The notes: generated from the letters alone by a model not told the origin. Shown: positions 27,472 to 36,651, counted from the stretch's first letter. The stretch is DNA of 64,000 nucleotides from Clostridium cibarium (GCF_014836335.1 NZ_JACSRA010000007.1:62001-126000), one strand, 5' to 3'. Numbers and translations are program-made.

Positions 27472-28722
27472 ATGGAAAAAGGTGTTTTAAGGAAAAATAG
27501 AGATAAATTAATGAAAAATTTAGAAGATAATTCTATGGTTATATTATTTGCTGGAAGTGCACCTAAGAAAAGTGCTGATGAGATGTATGAGTTTACTCCT
27601 AATAGGAACTTTTACTACTTTACAGGAATAGAAGAAGAAGATCATATTATGATATTAACAAAATTTAAGAAAGAAGTTAAAGAGTATTTATTTCTCAAAG
27701 AAATAGATGAAGATGAAGAGAGATGGAGTGGAAAGACCTTAAGGAAAGAAGAAGGAATAGAGATTTCAGGTATAGAAAATGGATTGTATTTGAATGAATT
27801 AGAAGGATTTTTAAATAAAACTTTTAATGGACAGGAAGAAATGAATATTTACTTAGACATGGAGAGGGATTCTTTCAGTGAGTTAGATACTATTGTGGGG
27901 AGATTCGCTAATGGTATTATAGAAAAATATCCTTATTTAAGAATAAAGAATGTTTATCCAAAGATAGTTCCTTTAAGACTTATAAAGTCTGATGAAGAAG
28001 TAGAAGAAATTAAAAAGGCAATAGATATTACAATTGAAGGAGTTAAATCTCTTATGAAAAATGCTAAGGTTGGAATGAGGGAATATGAATTAGAAGCATT
28101 TTTTGACTTTACTTGTAAAAGCAATGGAATAAGGGATTATGCATTTAAAACAATAGCTGCGGCAGGAAAGAATGCAACTATATTACATTATGCAGATAAT
28201 AATTGTGAGATTAAAGATGGGGATTTAATTCTATTTGATCTAGGGGCTCAATATAAATATTATAATGGTGATATTTCTAGAACTTTTCCTGTGAATGGCA
28301 AGTTTACAGATAGACAGAAGGAAGTTTATGAAGCAGTGCTTAGAGTTAACGAAGCTGTAATTAAAGAAATAAAGCCAGAAGTTAAATTTTTAGAGTTAAA
28401 TAAAAAAGCAAGAACAATGATAGCTGAGGAATGTAAAAAACTTGGACTAATAAAAGCAGAAGAAGAAGTTTCAAAGTATTATTGGCATAGTATTGGACAT
28501 AGTTTAGGTTTAGATACCCATGATGTTGATTCGCCAGATAGAGATACTGTATTTAAAAAAGGAATGGTATGGACAGTAGAACCAGGAATATATATAGAAG
28601 AGGAAGGGATAGGTATTAGGATAGAAGATGATGTTTTAGTAACTGATACAGGTGTAGAGGTATTAACTAAGAATATGATAAAGAGTATTGAAGATATAGA
28701 AAATTATATGTCTAAAAATTAG
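27472..28722 (+). CDS. Xaa-Pro aminopeptidase family protein (M24B)
   Basis: 416 residues from ATG 27472, which follows AAAGGGTGG; a GTG twelve bases upstream lies in the site itself. The N-terminal creatinase-like domain (about 1-170) includes the NRNFYYFTGIEE segment. The C-terminal pita-bread domain carries the dinuclear metal ligands: LFDLGAQYKYYNGDISRTF (two Asp), HSIGHSLGLDTHD (His), VEPGIYIEEEGIGIRIEDD (two Glu). It removes an N-terminal residue before proline from peptides in the cytosol, using Mn or Co. It is alone between the exporter and the phasin-like gene. Confidence 0.93.
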   Translation: MEKGVLRKNRDKLMKNLEDNSMVILFAGSAPKKSADEMYEFTPNRNFYYFTGIEEEDHIMILTKFKKEVKEYLFLKEIDEDEERWSGKTLRKEEGIEISGIENGLYLNELEGFLNKTFNGQEEMNIYLDMERDSFSELDTIVGRFANGIIEKYPYLRIKNVYPKIVPLRLIKSDEEVEEIKKAIDITIEGVKSLMKNAKVGMREYELEAFFDFTCKSNGIRDYAFKTIAAAGKNATILHYADNNCEIKDGDLILFDLGAQYKYYNGDISRTFPVNGKFTDRQKEVYEAVLRVNEAVIKEIKPEVKFLELNKKARTMIAEECKKLGLIKAEEEVSKYYWHSIGHSLGLDTHDVDSPDRDTVFKKGMVWTVEPGIYIEEEGIGIRIEDDVLVTDTGVEVLTKNMIKSIEDIENYMSKN

Positions 28723-28794
28723 TATATATCATCTTATATAAGGAAAAAATAAAAGAAATACTTAAATTCAAACATTTTGATACGGGGTGATTTT

Positions 28795-29112
28795 ATGGTC
28801 AATGATGCAAAAAAGATATTTTTAGCAGGTGTTGGAGCAGCGGCTATGACTTATGAAAAAGCAAGTGAAGTTGTGTCAACATTAGTTGAAAAAGGTAAAC
28901 TTACAGTAGATGAAGGAAAAGAGTTGTCAGAAGAACTAAAGAGAGAAGTTAAAAGTTCAGCAGAAGAAGTTAAAGAAAAAGTAGCAGAAAAGATAAAACC
29001 ATTAACAAGAGAAGATTTAAGATGCATTTTAGAGGAAATGAATTATGCAACTAAATCTGAAATTTTAGAATTACAAAGAAGAATAGAGGTTTTAGAACAA
29101 AAAAATAACTAA
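28795..29112 (+). CDS. phasin-like coiled-coil protein
   Basis: 105 residues from ATG 28795, after GGGGTGA. The N-terminus DAKKIFLAGVGAAAMTYEKASEVVSTLVEKGKL is a typical phasin-family start, and the rest is a long amphipathic helix rich in Glu and Lys, ending in a leucine-zipper-like tail (EILELQRRIEVLEQ). Such proteins are known from granule surfaces, but clostridia do not usually make polyhydroxyalkanoate; a helper role for the ABC1 kinase that follows is more plausible. The two genes are 56 bp apart and share an intervening hairpin. Confidence 0.75.
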   Translation: MVNDAKKIFLAGVGAAAMTYEKASEVVSTLVEKGKLTVDEGKELSEELKREVKSSAEEVKEKVAEKIKPLTREDLRCILEEMNYATKSEILELQRRIEVLEQKNN

Positions 29113-29120
29113 CGTGGAAT

Positions 29121-29158
29121 CCCTTGCTTAAACATTTAAGTAAGGGAATTTCTTTAGG
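29121..29158 (+). promoter_or_regulatory. intercistronic hairpin between phasin-like and ABC1 kinase genes
   Basis: CCCTTGCTTAAA/TTTAAGTAAGGG (12-bp stem with GT pairs) followed by AATTTCTTT. It looks like a weak terminator that could lower kinase expression relative to the upstream gene. Confidence 0.45.
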
Positions 29159-29168
29159 AGTTGAAGTT

Positions 29169-30785
29169 ATGAGAAATAAATCTACAGAACGATTTAATGA
29201 AATTATTAAGGTTTTTGCATTTTATGGATTTGGAGTAATAATAGATAATAAAGTAACCCATAGTAAGAAATCAGCAGAGAATTTAAGAAAAGTATTTGAA
29301 ACACTTGGACCTACTTTTATTAAAATTGGACAAATACTAAGTACTAGAACAGATATATTACCTAATGAATATATAAATGAGCTTATTAAGTTACAAGATT
29401 CGGCGAAAGAAGAAAGTTATGATTTAATTAAAGAAGTTATTGAAATATCTTTAAATAAGAGTATAGAAAATTATTTTTCATACTTTAGTAAGGAGCCAAT
29501 TGCAGCGGCATCAGTTTCACAAGTCCACGAAGGAATATTAAAAGATGGAAGAAATGTTGTTGTTAAGGTCCAAAGGCCTAATATTTATGAAAAAATGAGG
29601 ATAGATATATCCATTTTAAAGAGGATGGTTAGGTTTACTAGATTTAAGTTAGAAATACCGGGAATTGATATTTTAGAAGTACTTGAGGAGCTTGAAGAAA
29701 GCTTAAAAAAAGAATTGAATTTTATACTTGAAGGGGAGAATATAAAAAGATTTAAAGAAAATAATGAGAATGTAGTAGTCTTGCATGTTCCTGAAGTGAT
29801 AGATGAACTTTGGAGTATGAAAGTTTTAACCCTTGAAAAGATAGATGGCTTTAAAATAAATAATACAAAAAAGATTAAGGAAGAAGGTTATTCTAATAGG
29901 GATATAGCAAGAAAATTGGCATTATGCTATTGTAAACAAGTATTTGAAGATGGTTTCTTTCATGGAGATCCTCATCCAGGAAATATATTGATTTCTGAAG
30001 GAAAATTATGTTTTATTGACTTTGGAATTATGGGAGAATTAAATGAAACATTAAGAAATTGGTTGAATTATGCTATGTTTGCTTTGGCAACTGCAGATAA
30101 GAAAAAATTAAGTGAATTTATTTTAGCTGTAGGTATCAAAAGAGGAAAAATCGATAAGGGATTATTATATGAGGATATAAGTTATCTATTTGATAGTTAT
30201 GTAACAACTAGTTTAAAGAATATAAAAATAGAGATATTATTTCGAGAGGTTTTTACAATTGCAAAAAAGAATAATATACAATTACCCAGGAAATTAGTTA
30301 GCTTAGTTAGAGGAATTATAATATTGGAAGGAGTAATTGCTGAAGTAGATCCAGAGTTTGATATTTTTTCTATAGCAATATCCTTCGTTAAATCGAAAAG
30401 TAAAACGGCACTTTTAAAGGAGTTAAAAGGTGAAGAATTAATATTAGCAACCTATTCATTTATGAGAGACCTTATAAGAATCCCAACAGAGACTTTAGAA
30501 GTACTAAATAGTATAGAAAATGGTAGAAGTAAAATAAATTTGCATATAACTGATTTAAATAAGACTATATCTAATATGCAAAACATGGTTAACAGATTGA
30601 CCGGAGGACTTTTGGTTTCATCTCTTATAATATCTTCATCACTTATAATATGTAATAAGGTAGGTCCTACATATAGAGATTTATCTTTACTTGGGGTTGT
30701 TGGATATTTGGTATCAGGGATATTTGCTATCTTATTATTAGTTTCTATGATTAGAGCTGGGGATTTTAAGAGAAGGAATAAATAA
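29169..30785 (+). CDS. ABC1/UbiB/AarF-like atypical kinase
   Basis: About 538 residues from ATG 29169, after AGGAG; the in-frame TTG at 29124 lies inside the upstream hairpin. The ABC1 domain shows the KxGQ motif (FIKIGQILSTR near residue 50), the A-rich loop EPIAAASVSQVHEG, the catalytic loop FFHGDPHPGNIL and the metal motif FIDFGIMGEL. Two hydrophobic helices near residues 480-530 anchor the C-terminus. In other bacteria UbiB acts in ubiquinone handling; clostridia lack ubiquinone, so the role here is unknown, possibly lipid-linked. The pairing with a phasin-like protein is the useful clue. Confidence 0.93.
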   Translation: MRNKSTERFNEIIKVFAFYGFGVIIDNKVTHSKKSAENLRKVFETLGPTFIKIGQILSTRTDILPNEYINELIKLQDSAKEESYDLIKEVIEISLNKSIENYFSYFSKEPIAAASVSQVHEGILKDGRNVVVKVQRPNIYEKMRIDISILKRMVRFTRFKLEIPGIDILEVLEELEESLKKELNFILEGENIKRFKENNENVVVLHVPEVIDELWSMKVLTLEKIDGFKINNTKKIKEEGYSNRDIARKLALCYCKQVFEDGFFHGDPHPGNILISEGKLCFIDFGIMGELNETLRNWLNYAMFALATADKKKLSEFILAVGIKRGKIDKGLLYEDISYLFDSYVTTSLKNIKIEILFREVFTIAKKNNIQLPRKLVSLVRGIIILEGVIAEVDPEFDIFSIAISFVKSKSKTALLKELKGEELILATYSFMRDLIRIPTETLEVLNSIENGRSKINLHITDLNKTISNMQNMVNRLTGGLLVSSLIISSSLIICNKVGPTYRDLSLLGVVGYLVSGIFAILLLVSMIRAGDFKRRNK

Positions 30786-30825
30786 TATTTGACATAGAAA
30801 TTTTTTTGATTTATCATAAGTATGG

Positions 30826-31106
30826 AAATGCTATGAAAAGAAGAGTAATAAAGGAATGTGTTTGAAGAGAGCTGATATTTGGTGAAAATCAGTAACAGAA
30901 AACTTTATGAAGATGGTCTTGGAGCAGAACTATTGAGCTGGATCTTAGTTAGATAGTTACGGGAGCAACCGTTATATTGCAAGGTGATGATAGTCAGCTA
31001 AAGAGTTTCTTATCGTGAGGTAAGAGAGAAATAGAGTGGTAACACGTAATTTAAGTTTAATACGTCTCTATATAGGTAAAATACCTATATAGAGACTTTT
31101 TTTATA
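30826..31106 (+). promoter_or_regulatory. T-box leader, methionine type, controlling two metG genes
   Basis: Stem I begins near GAAAAGAAGAGTAATAAAGG, with AGAGAGC at about 30868 and specifier ATG at 30913-30915, placed five bases before GGAGC as in the ileS leader. The T-box core AGAGTGGTAACACG lies at about 31033-31046. A terminator stem GTCTCTATATAGGTA/TACCTATATAGAGAC with a T run is at about 31063-31104. Uncharged tRNA-Met would turn on the downstream synthetase genes. Confidence 0.92.
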
Positions 31107-31134
31107 AAGATATTTTAATAGAGGAGGAAAAGAT

Positions 31135-33066
31135 ATGAGTAAGAAACCATATTATATAACTACGCCAATTTATTATCCATCAACTAAATTACATATAGGG
31201 AATACCTATACAACAGTTGCAGCTGATGCAATTTCAAGATTCAAGAGATTAACAGGTTACGATGTAATGTTTTTAACAGGAACAGATGAACATGGTCAAA
31301 AGATCCAAAGGGTAGCAGAAGAAAAGGGCATAACTCCAAAGGAACATGTAGATGAAATAGTAGCTGGGATTAAAGATTTATGGAGCATGATGAATATAAG
31401 CTATGATAAATTCATAAGAACTACTGATGATTATCATATGAAAGCTGTTCAAGATATATTTAAGAAACTTTATGATCAAGGAGATATATATAAGAGTTCA
31501 TATGAAGGATGGTATTGTACACCTTGTGAATCATTTTGGACAGAAACTCAACTAGTAAATAGTAATTGCCCAGATTGTGGTAGGCCTGTTGAGAGATCAA
31601 AAGAAGAAGCTTATTTCTTTAAAATGAGTAAGTATGCTGATAAATTAATTCAATATATAGAAGAACATCCTGATTTTATCCAGCCAGAATCAAGAAAAAA
31701 TGAAATGTTAAATAACTTCTTAAGACCAGGATTACAAGATCTTTGTGTTTCAAGAACAAGTTTTAATTGGGGAATTCCAGTAACATTTGATGAAAGTCAT
31801 GTAATTTATGTTTGGATAGATGCATTATCAAACTACATAACTGCTTTAGGTTATGGAAATGATGATACAGAATTATATAAAAAGTTCTGGCCAGCGGATG
31901 TTCATTTAATTGGAAAAGATATTTTAAGATTCCACACAATATATTGGCCAATTATGTTGATGGCTTTAGGATTACCTTTACCAAAGCAAGTATTTGGGCA
32001 TGGATGGTTACTTGTTGATGGAGGCAAAATGTCAAAGTCAAAGGGAAATGTAGTAGATCCAGTGACTCTTGTAAATAGCTTTGGAGTAGATCCTGTTAGG
32101 TATTATTTATTAAGAGAAATTCCTTTTGGATCAGATGGATTGTTTAACAACGAAATATTTATAAAGAAGATTAATTCAGATTTGTGTAATGATCTTGGTA
32201 ATCTTTTATCAAGAACTGTAGCTATGGTTGAAAAGTATTTTGGAGGAGTAATTCCTGCTCAGTCAGTGAAGGAAGGCATAGATGATGAATTAATAAATCT
32301 TGCTTTAGAAACACCAAAAAAGGTTGAAGAAAGCATAAATGAACTAAAGATTCCAGAAGCTTTAGAAGCTATATTTGACTTAATTGGAAGAGCAAATAAA
32401 TATATAGATGAAACAACTCCTTGGATATTGGCTAAAGATGAAGCTAAAAAGGATAGGCTTGGAACTGTTTTGTATAATTTGTCAGAAGCCCTAAGATTTG
32501 TTTCAATACTAATATCTTCATTTTTACCAGATACAGCGAAGAAGATAAATGAACAAATAGCTACAACTAATGTTGAGTGGGATTCTTTAAAAGAATTTAA
32601 CGGAACAGTTGTAGGAACTAAGGTGGTTAAGGGTGATAACTTATTCCCAAGAATAGATGTAGATGCAAAATTAGCTGAATTAGAAGCATTAAAAGAAGCT
32701 GAATCGAAATCAAGTAAAAGAGAAATAATACCTATAAAAGAGGAAATAACTATAGATGATTTCTCGAAAATAGATCTTAGGGTAGTTAAGGTTATAGCTT
32801 GTGAACCTGTAAAAGGTGCTAAAAAATTACTTAAATTAAAGGTTGATTTAGGCAACGAAGAAAGACAGGTTGTATCAGGTATAGCAAAGGATTATAAACC
32901 GGAAGAATTGGTAGGGAAAAATGTCGTTTTAGTAGCTAACTTAAAGCCAGTAAAATTAAGAGGTGAATTATCACAAGGAATGATACTAGCTGCATCAACA
33001 GATGATGATAGTATATTAAAGGTAGTTGATCCAGGTGAATTACCAACAGGTAGTGTTGTAAGATAA
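31135..33066 (+). CDS. metG: methionyl-tRNA synthetase with C-terminal tRNA-binding domain
   Basis: 643 residues. Class I motifs are LHIGNTYT (HIGH-like, about 19-26) and KMSKSKGNV (about 298-306). The zinc knuckle is CTPCESFW with CPDCGRPVE (about 127-150). The last 110 residues are an EMAPII/Trbp111-like tRNA-binding domain (FSKIDLRVVKVIACEPV ... LRGELSQGMILAA). It charges initiator and elongator tRNA-Met. It starts after AGAGGAGG, 30 bp after the T-box terminator, and is followed by a second, different MetRS gene. Confidence 0.95.
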   Translation: MSKKPYYITTPIYYPSTKLHIGNTYTTVAADAISRFKRLTGYDVMFLTGTDEHGQKIQRVAEEKGITPKEHVDEIVAGIKDLWSMMNISYDKFIRTTDDYHMKAVQDIFKKLYDQGDIYKSSYEGWYCTPCESFWTETQLVNSNCPDCGRPVERSKEEAYFFKMSKYADKLIQYIEEHPDFIQPESRKNEMLNNFLRPGLQDLCVSRTSFNWGIPVTFDESHVIYVWIDALSNYITALGYGNDDTELYKKFWPADVHLIGKDILRFHTIYWPIMLMALGLPLPKQVFGHGWLLVDGGKMSKSKGNVVDPVTLVNSFGVDPVRYYLLREIPFGSDGLFNNEIFIKKINSDLCNDLGNLLSRTVAMVEKYFGGVIPAQSVKEGIDDELINLALETPKKVEESINELKIPEALEAIFDLIGRANKYIDETTPWILAKDEAKKDRLGTVLYNLSEALRFVSILISSFLPDTAKKINEQIATTNVEWDSLKEFNGTVVGTKVVKGDNLFPRIDVDAKLAELEALKEAESKSSKREIIPIKEEITIDDFSKIDLRVVKVIACEPVKGAKKLLKLKVDLGNEERQVVSGIAKDYKPEELVGKNVVLVANLKPVKLRGELSQGMILAASTDDDSILKVVDPGELPTGSVVR

Positions 33067-33077
33067 TTTAAATATTA

Positions 33078-33105
33078 TTAAGAGTTCAGGAAACTGGACT
33101 CTTAA
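33078..33105 (+). promoter_or_regulatory. intercistronic hairpin between the two MetRS genes
   Basis: A 12-bp stem TTAAGAGTTCAG-GAAA-CTGGACTCTTAA with a stable GAAA tetraloop and no T run. It probably protects or trims the transcript rather than ending it. Confidence 0.55.
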
Positions 33106-33126
33106 TCTTAATATAAGAGGTAGAGT

Positions 33127-34755
33127 ATGAATGTAATTATAGGTAATGCATGGCCATATGCTAATGGGCCACTTCATTTAGGAAGAATAGCAGTATTAAT
33201 GCCGGGGGATGTTTTAGCGAGATACCATAGATTAATGGGTGATGATGTGGTATTTATTTCAGGAAGTGATTCCCATGGAACACCTGTAGATATGAAGGCC
33301 AAGGAAGAAGGAATATCACCTCTAGAGGTAGCAGAAAAGTATCATGAGGAGTTTTGCAGGTGTTTTAACAAGTTAGGTTTTTCTTTTGATTTATTTACTA
33401 AAACTCATACCGAATATCATAGTAGAAAAGTACAAGAATTTATATTGGATTTATATGAAAAAGGTTATATTTACGAAAAAGAGGTAGAACAAACTTTTTG
33501 TGAAAAATGTAATGAGTATTTACTAGATAAATATATAGAAGGGAAATGTCCACATTGTGGAGAAATTGCTTCAGGAGATCAATGTACTGAATGTTCAGAG
33601 ATATTTGAAACGGAAGATTTAAAAGATAAAAGATGCAAGATTTGTGGATCTGAGCCAGTGGTTAAAAAAACTAAACATCTATTTTTTGCCTTATCAAAGT
33701 TTGAAAATGATGTTAGAAGGATATACATAAAGCAAAAAGGTTGGAGGGAAAATGCGGAGGTTATAACTAAAAGGTATTTAGACGAAGGCTTGAGAGATAG
33801 AGCTGTAACTAGAGATTTTAATTGGGGGATTGATGTTCCACTAGTTGGGTATGAAGATAAAAAGATATATGTGTGGATTGAAGCTGTAATGGGGTATTTA
33901 ACAGCTAGCATGATGTGCATAGAGAAAAGAAATGAAAATTATATGGATTATTGGAATGGAGAGGATAGTAGAATATACTTTGTCCATGGTAAAGATAACA
34001 TACCATTTCATACAATAATTTTTCCTAGTTTGTTAGCTGGATTGGGAATAAAAAATCCATGTATAAGAGAAATATCTAGCGAGTATTTGAAGTTAGAAGG
34101 TAAAAAGTTTTCTACCACTAAGAACTGGGCCATATGGATAGATTATTTAACTGATAATTATAATACAGATTTAATAAGATACTATTTAATTCTAAATGGA
34201 CCTGAAAAACGAGATTCAGACTTTGTTTGGAAAGATTTTATTAGTACTAATAATAACGACTTAGTAGGTTTGTATGGGAATTTTGTTAATAGAACATTAA
34301 CTTTTTTACAGAACAATTTTAACGGGAAAGTCCCAGAGGGAAAAATGCCGCAAAAATTAAAAGATGAATTGTTTAATGTTTATTTTGATGTTGGAGATAG
34401 AATTGAAGAAGGCAGATTTAAAGATGGACTTCAGCAAATTATAAATGTAGTAAAAAAGGCTAATAAGTTTTTTGATGAAGAAAAGCCTTGGGAAAGGTTG
34501 GCCGATGATAAAAAGAAGTGTGCTGAAACAATTTATATTTGTATTCAAATTATTGCAAACTTATCAAATTTGTTTGAACCATTTATGCCTTATTCATCTA
34601 AGAAAATAAGAGAATACTTAAATATAGATGAGGCCGCATGGAGTTATGTGGAAAAGAAGACTGGCAATATAAATAAAGTTGATGTCCTGTTTGAAAAAAT
34701 AGATAAAAAGAATATTACGAAAGAAGTATTAAGATTAAAAAATAAGGTTATATAA
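33127..34755 (+). CDS. second methionyl-tRNA synthetase-like protein
   Basis: 542 residues. The HIGH-like block is NGPLHLGRIAV (about 14-24). The KMSKS position reads LEGKKFSTTKNWAIW, a strong deviation from the normal motif. The zinc region has four CxxC knuckles (CEKCNEYL, CPHCGE, CTECSE, CKICGSE), as in the double-knuckle MetRS form of E. coli and archaea. There is no C-terminal tRNA-binding domain. It lies in the same T-box operon as metG and is likely a MetRS of the second type, known in some Gram-positives for resistance to diaryldiamine inhibitors. Whether it still charges tRNA-Met is inference. Confidence 0.85.
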   Translation: MNVIIGNAWPYANGPLHLGRIAVLMPGDVLARYHRLMGDDVVFISGSDSHGTPVDMKAKEEGISPLEVAEKYHEEFCRCFNKLGFSFDLFTKTHTEYHSRKVQEFILDLYEKGYIYEKEVEQTFCEKCNEYLLDKYIEGKCPHCGEIASGDQCTECSEIFETEDLKDKRCKICGSEPVVKKTKHLFFALSKFENDVRRIYIKQKGWRENAEVITKRYLDEGLRDRAVTRDFNWGIDVPLVGYEDKKIYVWIEAVMGYLTASMMCIEKRNENYMDYWNGEDSRIYFVHGKDNIPFHTIIFPSLLAGLGIKNPCIREISSEYLKLEGKKFSTTKNWAIWIDYLTDNYNTDLIRYYLILNGPEKRDSDFVWKDFISTNNNDLVGLYGNFVNRTLTFLQNNFNGKVPEGKMPQKLKDELFNVYFDVGDRIEEGRFKDGLQQIINVVKKANKFFDEEKPWERLADDKKKCAETIYICIQIIANLSNLFEPFMPYSSKKIREYLNIDEAAWSYVEKKTGNINKVDVLFEKIDKKNITKEVLRLKNKVI

Positions 34756-34845
34756 AAGTTTTAGATTATTTATGAAAATATAATGTGATAATCTTATTAA
34801 GTTCGGAAACTTGTGTTTTTAATAATAATACTATAATGGAAAAAA

Positions 34846-34904
34846 CCAGAGTATCTGCAATAGGGGATGAGATACTCTGGCCAACCATTCACACGAGAAT
34901 GGTT
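34846..34904 (+). ncRNA. unclassified two-hairpin RNA element upstream of DUF2383 gene
   Basis: Stem 1 is CCAGAGTATC (34846-34855) with GATACTCTGG (34871-34880), 10 bp perfect, with a G-rich loop GCAATAGGGGATGA. Stem 2 is AACCATTC-ACACGA-GAATGGTT directly after it, 8 bp perfect. A TATAAT at about 34832 places a transcript start just before stem 1. The sequence TAGGGG occurs both in loop 1 and just after stem 2. No terminator T run follows, so it may be a leader of the gene at 35046, or a small RNA. Confidence 0.5.
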
Positions 34905-35045
34905 TAGGGGTAAATAATAATGCTTTAACTACTTTACATGTATTACTATAATATACGTATATGACAATTCTGTGTCAAAAAAATTAAAAAAGAGTGTATA
35001 ACAAATTTACTTATGTAAGAGAATACCTATTAAGAGGTGAAAAAA

Positions 35046-35483
35046 ATGAGTAACAATGAGAATGTTATACATGAAATGAATAAGTTTTTAAAGGGAATTC
35101 ATATGGGTGGAACCACATTTAAAGATTATTTGGAAAAAGCTAAAACACTCAAGTTAAAGCAAGAATTAGTTGAAATAATAGAGTCATTTAAACGTCATGA
35201 AGAAGCTATAACAAAGAGAGTAAATCAGTTAGGTGGTAATGCTTCTGATAGTGTTGGATTGATGGGAATGATGGGTGAGTTTTTTGAAAAAGTTAAACTA
35301 ATGCCAGTAGAAACTGATGAGGAAGTTGTAGAACATGCTATTAATGCAATGAATATGGGAATTAAAAATGGAAATAAATTCATAGATGAACATAAAGATT
35401 TAGAAGAAAGTTTGTTAAAAGAAGTTAAGGCAGTTGTTGATGATTATGATGGGCATTTAATAAAATTAAAAAAACTTCTTTGA
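35046..35483 (+). CDS. DUF2383 four-helix protein (ferritin-like fold)
   Basis: 145 residues from ATG 35046, after AGAGGTGA. Four amphipathic helices are visible: residues about 5-30, 35-60, 75-100 and 105-140. The segment ESFKRHEEAITKRVNQLGG is typical of DUF2383, a ferritin-like fold. Conserved Glu and His residues in helices 2 and 4 (RHEE, DEHKDLEES) could bind metal, but the family has no settled function; in some species it is spore or stress related. It has its own promoter about 100 bp upstream (TTTAAC, 17 bp, TATAAT) after the two-hairpin element, and a clean terminator just downstream. Confidence 0.75.
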   Translation: MSNNENVIHEMNKFLKGIHMGGTTFKDYLEKAKTLKLKQELVEIIESFKRHEEAITKRVNQLGGNASDSVGLMGMMGEFFEKVKLMPVETDEEVVEHAINAMNMGIKNGNKFIDEHKDLEESLLKEVKAVVDDYDGHLIKLKKLL

Positions 35484-35489
35484 TTTATT

Positions 35490-35520
35490 AGAAAGCTCCA
35501 ATGGAGTTTTCTTTTTTATA
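35490..35520 (+). terminator. rho-independent terminator after DUF2383 gene
   Basis: AGAAAGCTCC-AAT-GGAGTTTTCTTTTTT immediately after the stop. Confidence 0.85.
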
Positions 35521-35605
35521 TTGAAAAACAAAAAAATAAGTTTGTTCCTTATTAATATAAAGAAGTATAATAATTATGTAAAAAGTTGAGAAATGGAGTG
35601 ATTTT

Positions 35606-36403
35606 ATGGCAAATAAGTATAAGATATTTGATAGTCATGCTCATTATGATGATGGAGCATTTGACATAGATAGAGATGAGCTGATTGAAAATCTAAATGA
35701 AGCTGGAGTAATAGGTATATTAAATTGTTCTTCAAGCTACGAAAGTATAAGAAAAACTTGTGAAATTATTAACAAGTGGAGTTTTATTTATGGAGCTGTA
35801 GGTATACATCCAGAAAATGCAAATGAATTAACGGGAAATAGATTAGAAGAAATTAAGGATATAATAAAAAGTAATCCTAAAGTTATAGCAGTAGGAGAGA
35901 TAGGATTAGATTACTACTGGGAGGAAAATCCACCAAGGGATGTACAGAAAGAAGTGTTTAGGAAACACATGATTATAGCTAAGGAATTAAATTTACCTGT
36001 TATTATTCATGATAGAGATGCACATAAAGATACTTTAAGCATAATGAAGGAGTTCCCAGAAGTGAAAGGCATAGTTCATTGCTTTTCAGGGAGTGTAGAA
36101 TTTGCTAGAGAATGTTTAAAATTAGGCTATTATATTGGAGTTACTGGAGTTGTAACTTTTAAGAATGCTAAGAAGTTAGTTGAAGTAATTAAAGAAGTGC
36201 CGGTTGATCGATTATTAGTAGAAACAGATTGTCCATATATGGCTCCAGAGCCTAATAGAGGTAAAAGGAACAAATCAGATTATATTGAGTATATAATAGA
36301 ACGAATTGCCTTAATCAAGGAAATTGATCCTAAACAATTAAATTTGAGAGTTAACGAAAACTTTTATAGGTTGATGAAATTGGAAAAATATAGTAAAATG
36401 TAG
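35606..36403 (+). CDS. TatD family metal-dependent hydrolase/DNase
   Basis: 265 residues, normal TatD length. Metal ligands are clear: FDSHAHYDD (HxH), VGEIGLDYYW (Glu), IIHDRDAH (His), GIVHCFSGS (His) and LLVETDCPYMAPEP (Asp). It acts as a Mg-dependent DNA or RNA trimming enzyme in the cytosol. The order tatD, G5/3D-domain gene, rnmV, ksgA is the same as in Bacillus (yabD-yabE-rnmV-ksgA), which supports all four calls. It is separated from the next gene by 248 bp containing weak hairpins but no other gene. Confidence 0.94.
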   Translation: MANKYKIFDSHAHYDDGAFDIDRDELIENLNEAGVIGILNCSSSYESIRKTCEIINKWSFIYGAVGIHPENANELTGNRLEEIKDIIKSNPKVIAVGEIGLDYYWEENPPRDVQKEVFRKHMIIAKELNLPVIIHDRDAHKDTLSIMKEFPEVKGIVHCFSGSVEFARECLKLGYYIGVTGVVTFKNAKKLVEVIKEVPVDRLLVETDCPYMAPEPNRGKRNKSDYIEYIIERIALIKEIDPKQLNLRVNENFYRLMKLEKYSKM

Positions 36404-36651
36404 TTTGTACAGCGAATAAAAATTTAATATGTGGGAATAATAGGAATGTGGGACTTATTATATTTTTAGAGATCTTCACCAATTAGTACCTAGATGAATT
36501 GAGAATATTAGCTATTATAAATATTATTTATTTTTTTATGCATAATGTGCATTTTATTACAATTCATCATATGCAAGAGTATAGAAATTTGACAAATTAG
36601 TAATTTCTAATATATAATGCAAAAGACGCTCTTGCCAAAGGAGGGGAATAA

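Noticed and set aside
32259..32855. 198-codon minus-strand frame
   Set aside because: Antisense of metG with no ribosome site; Ser/Phe-rich shadow typical of AT-rich coding DNA.
36404..36651. A further gene between tatD and yabE
   Set aside because: Only short frames without start signals and weak AT-rich hairpins; probably promoter region for yabE.
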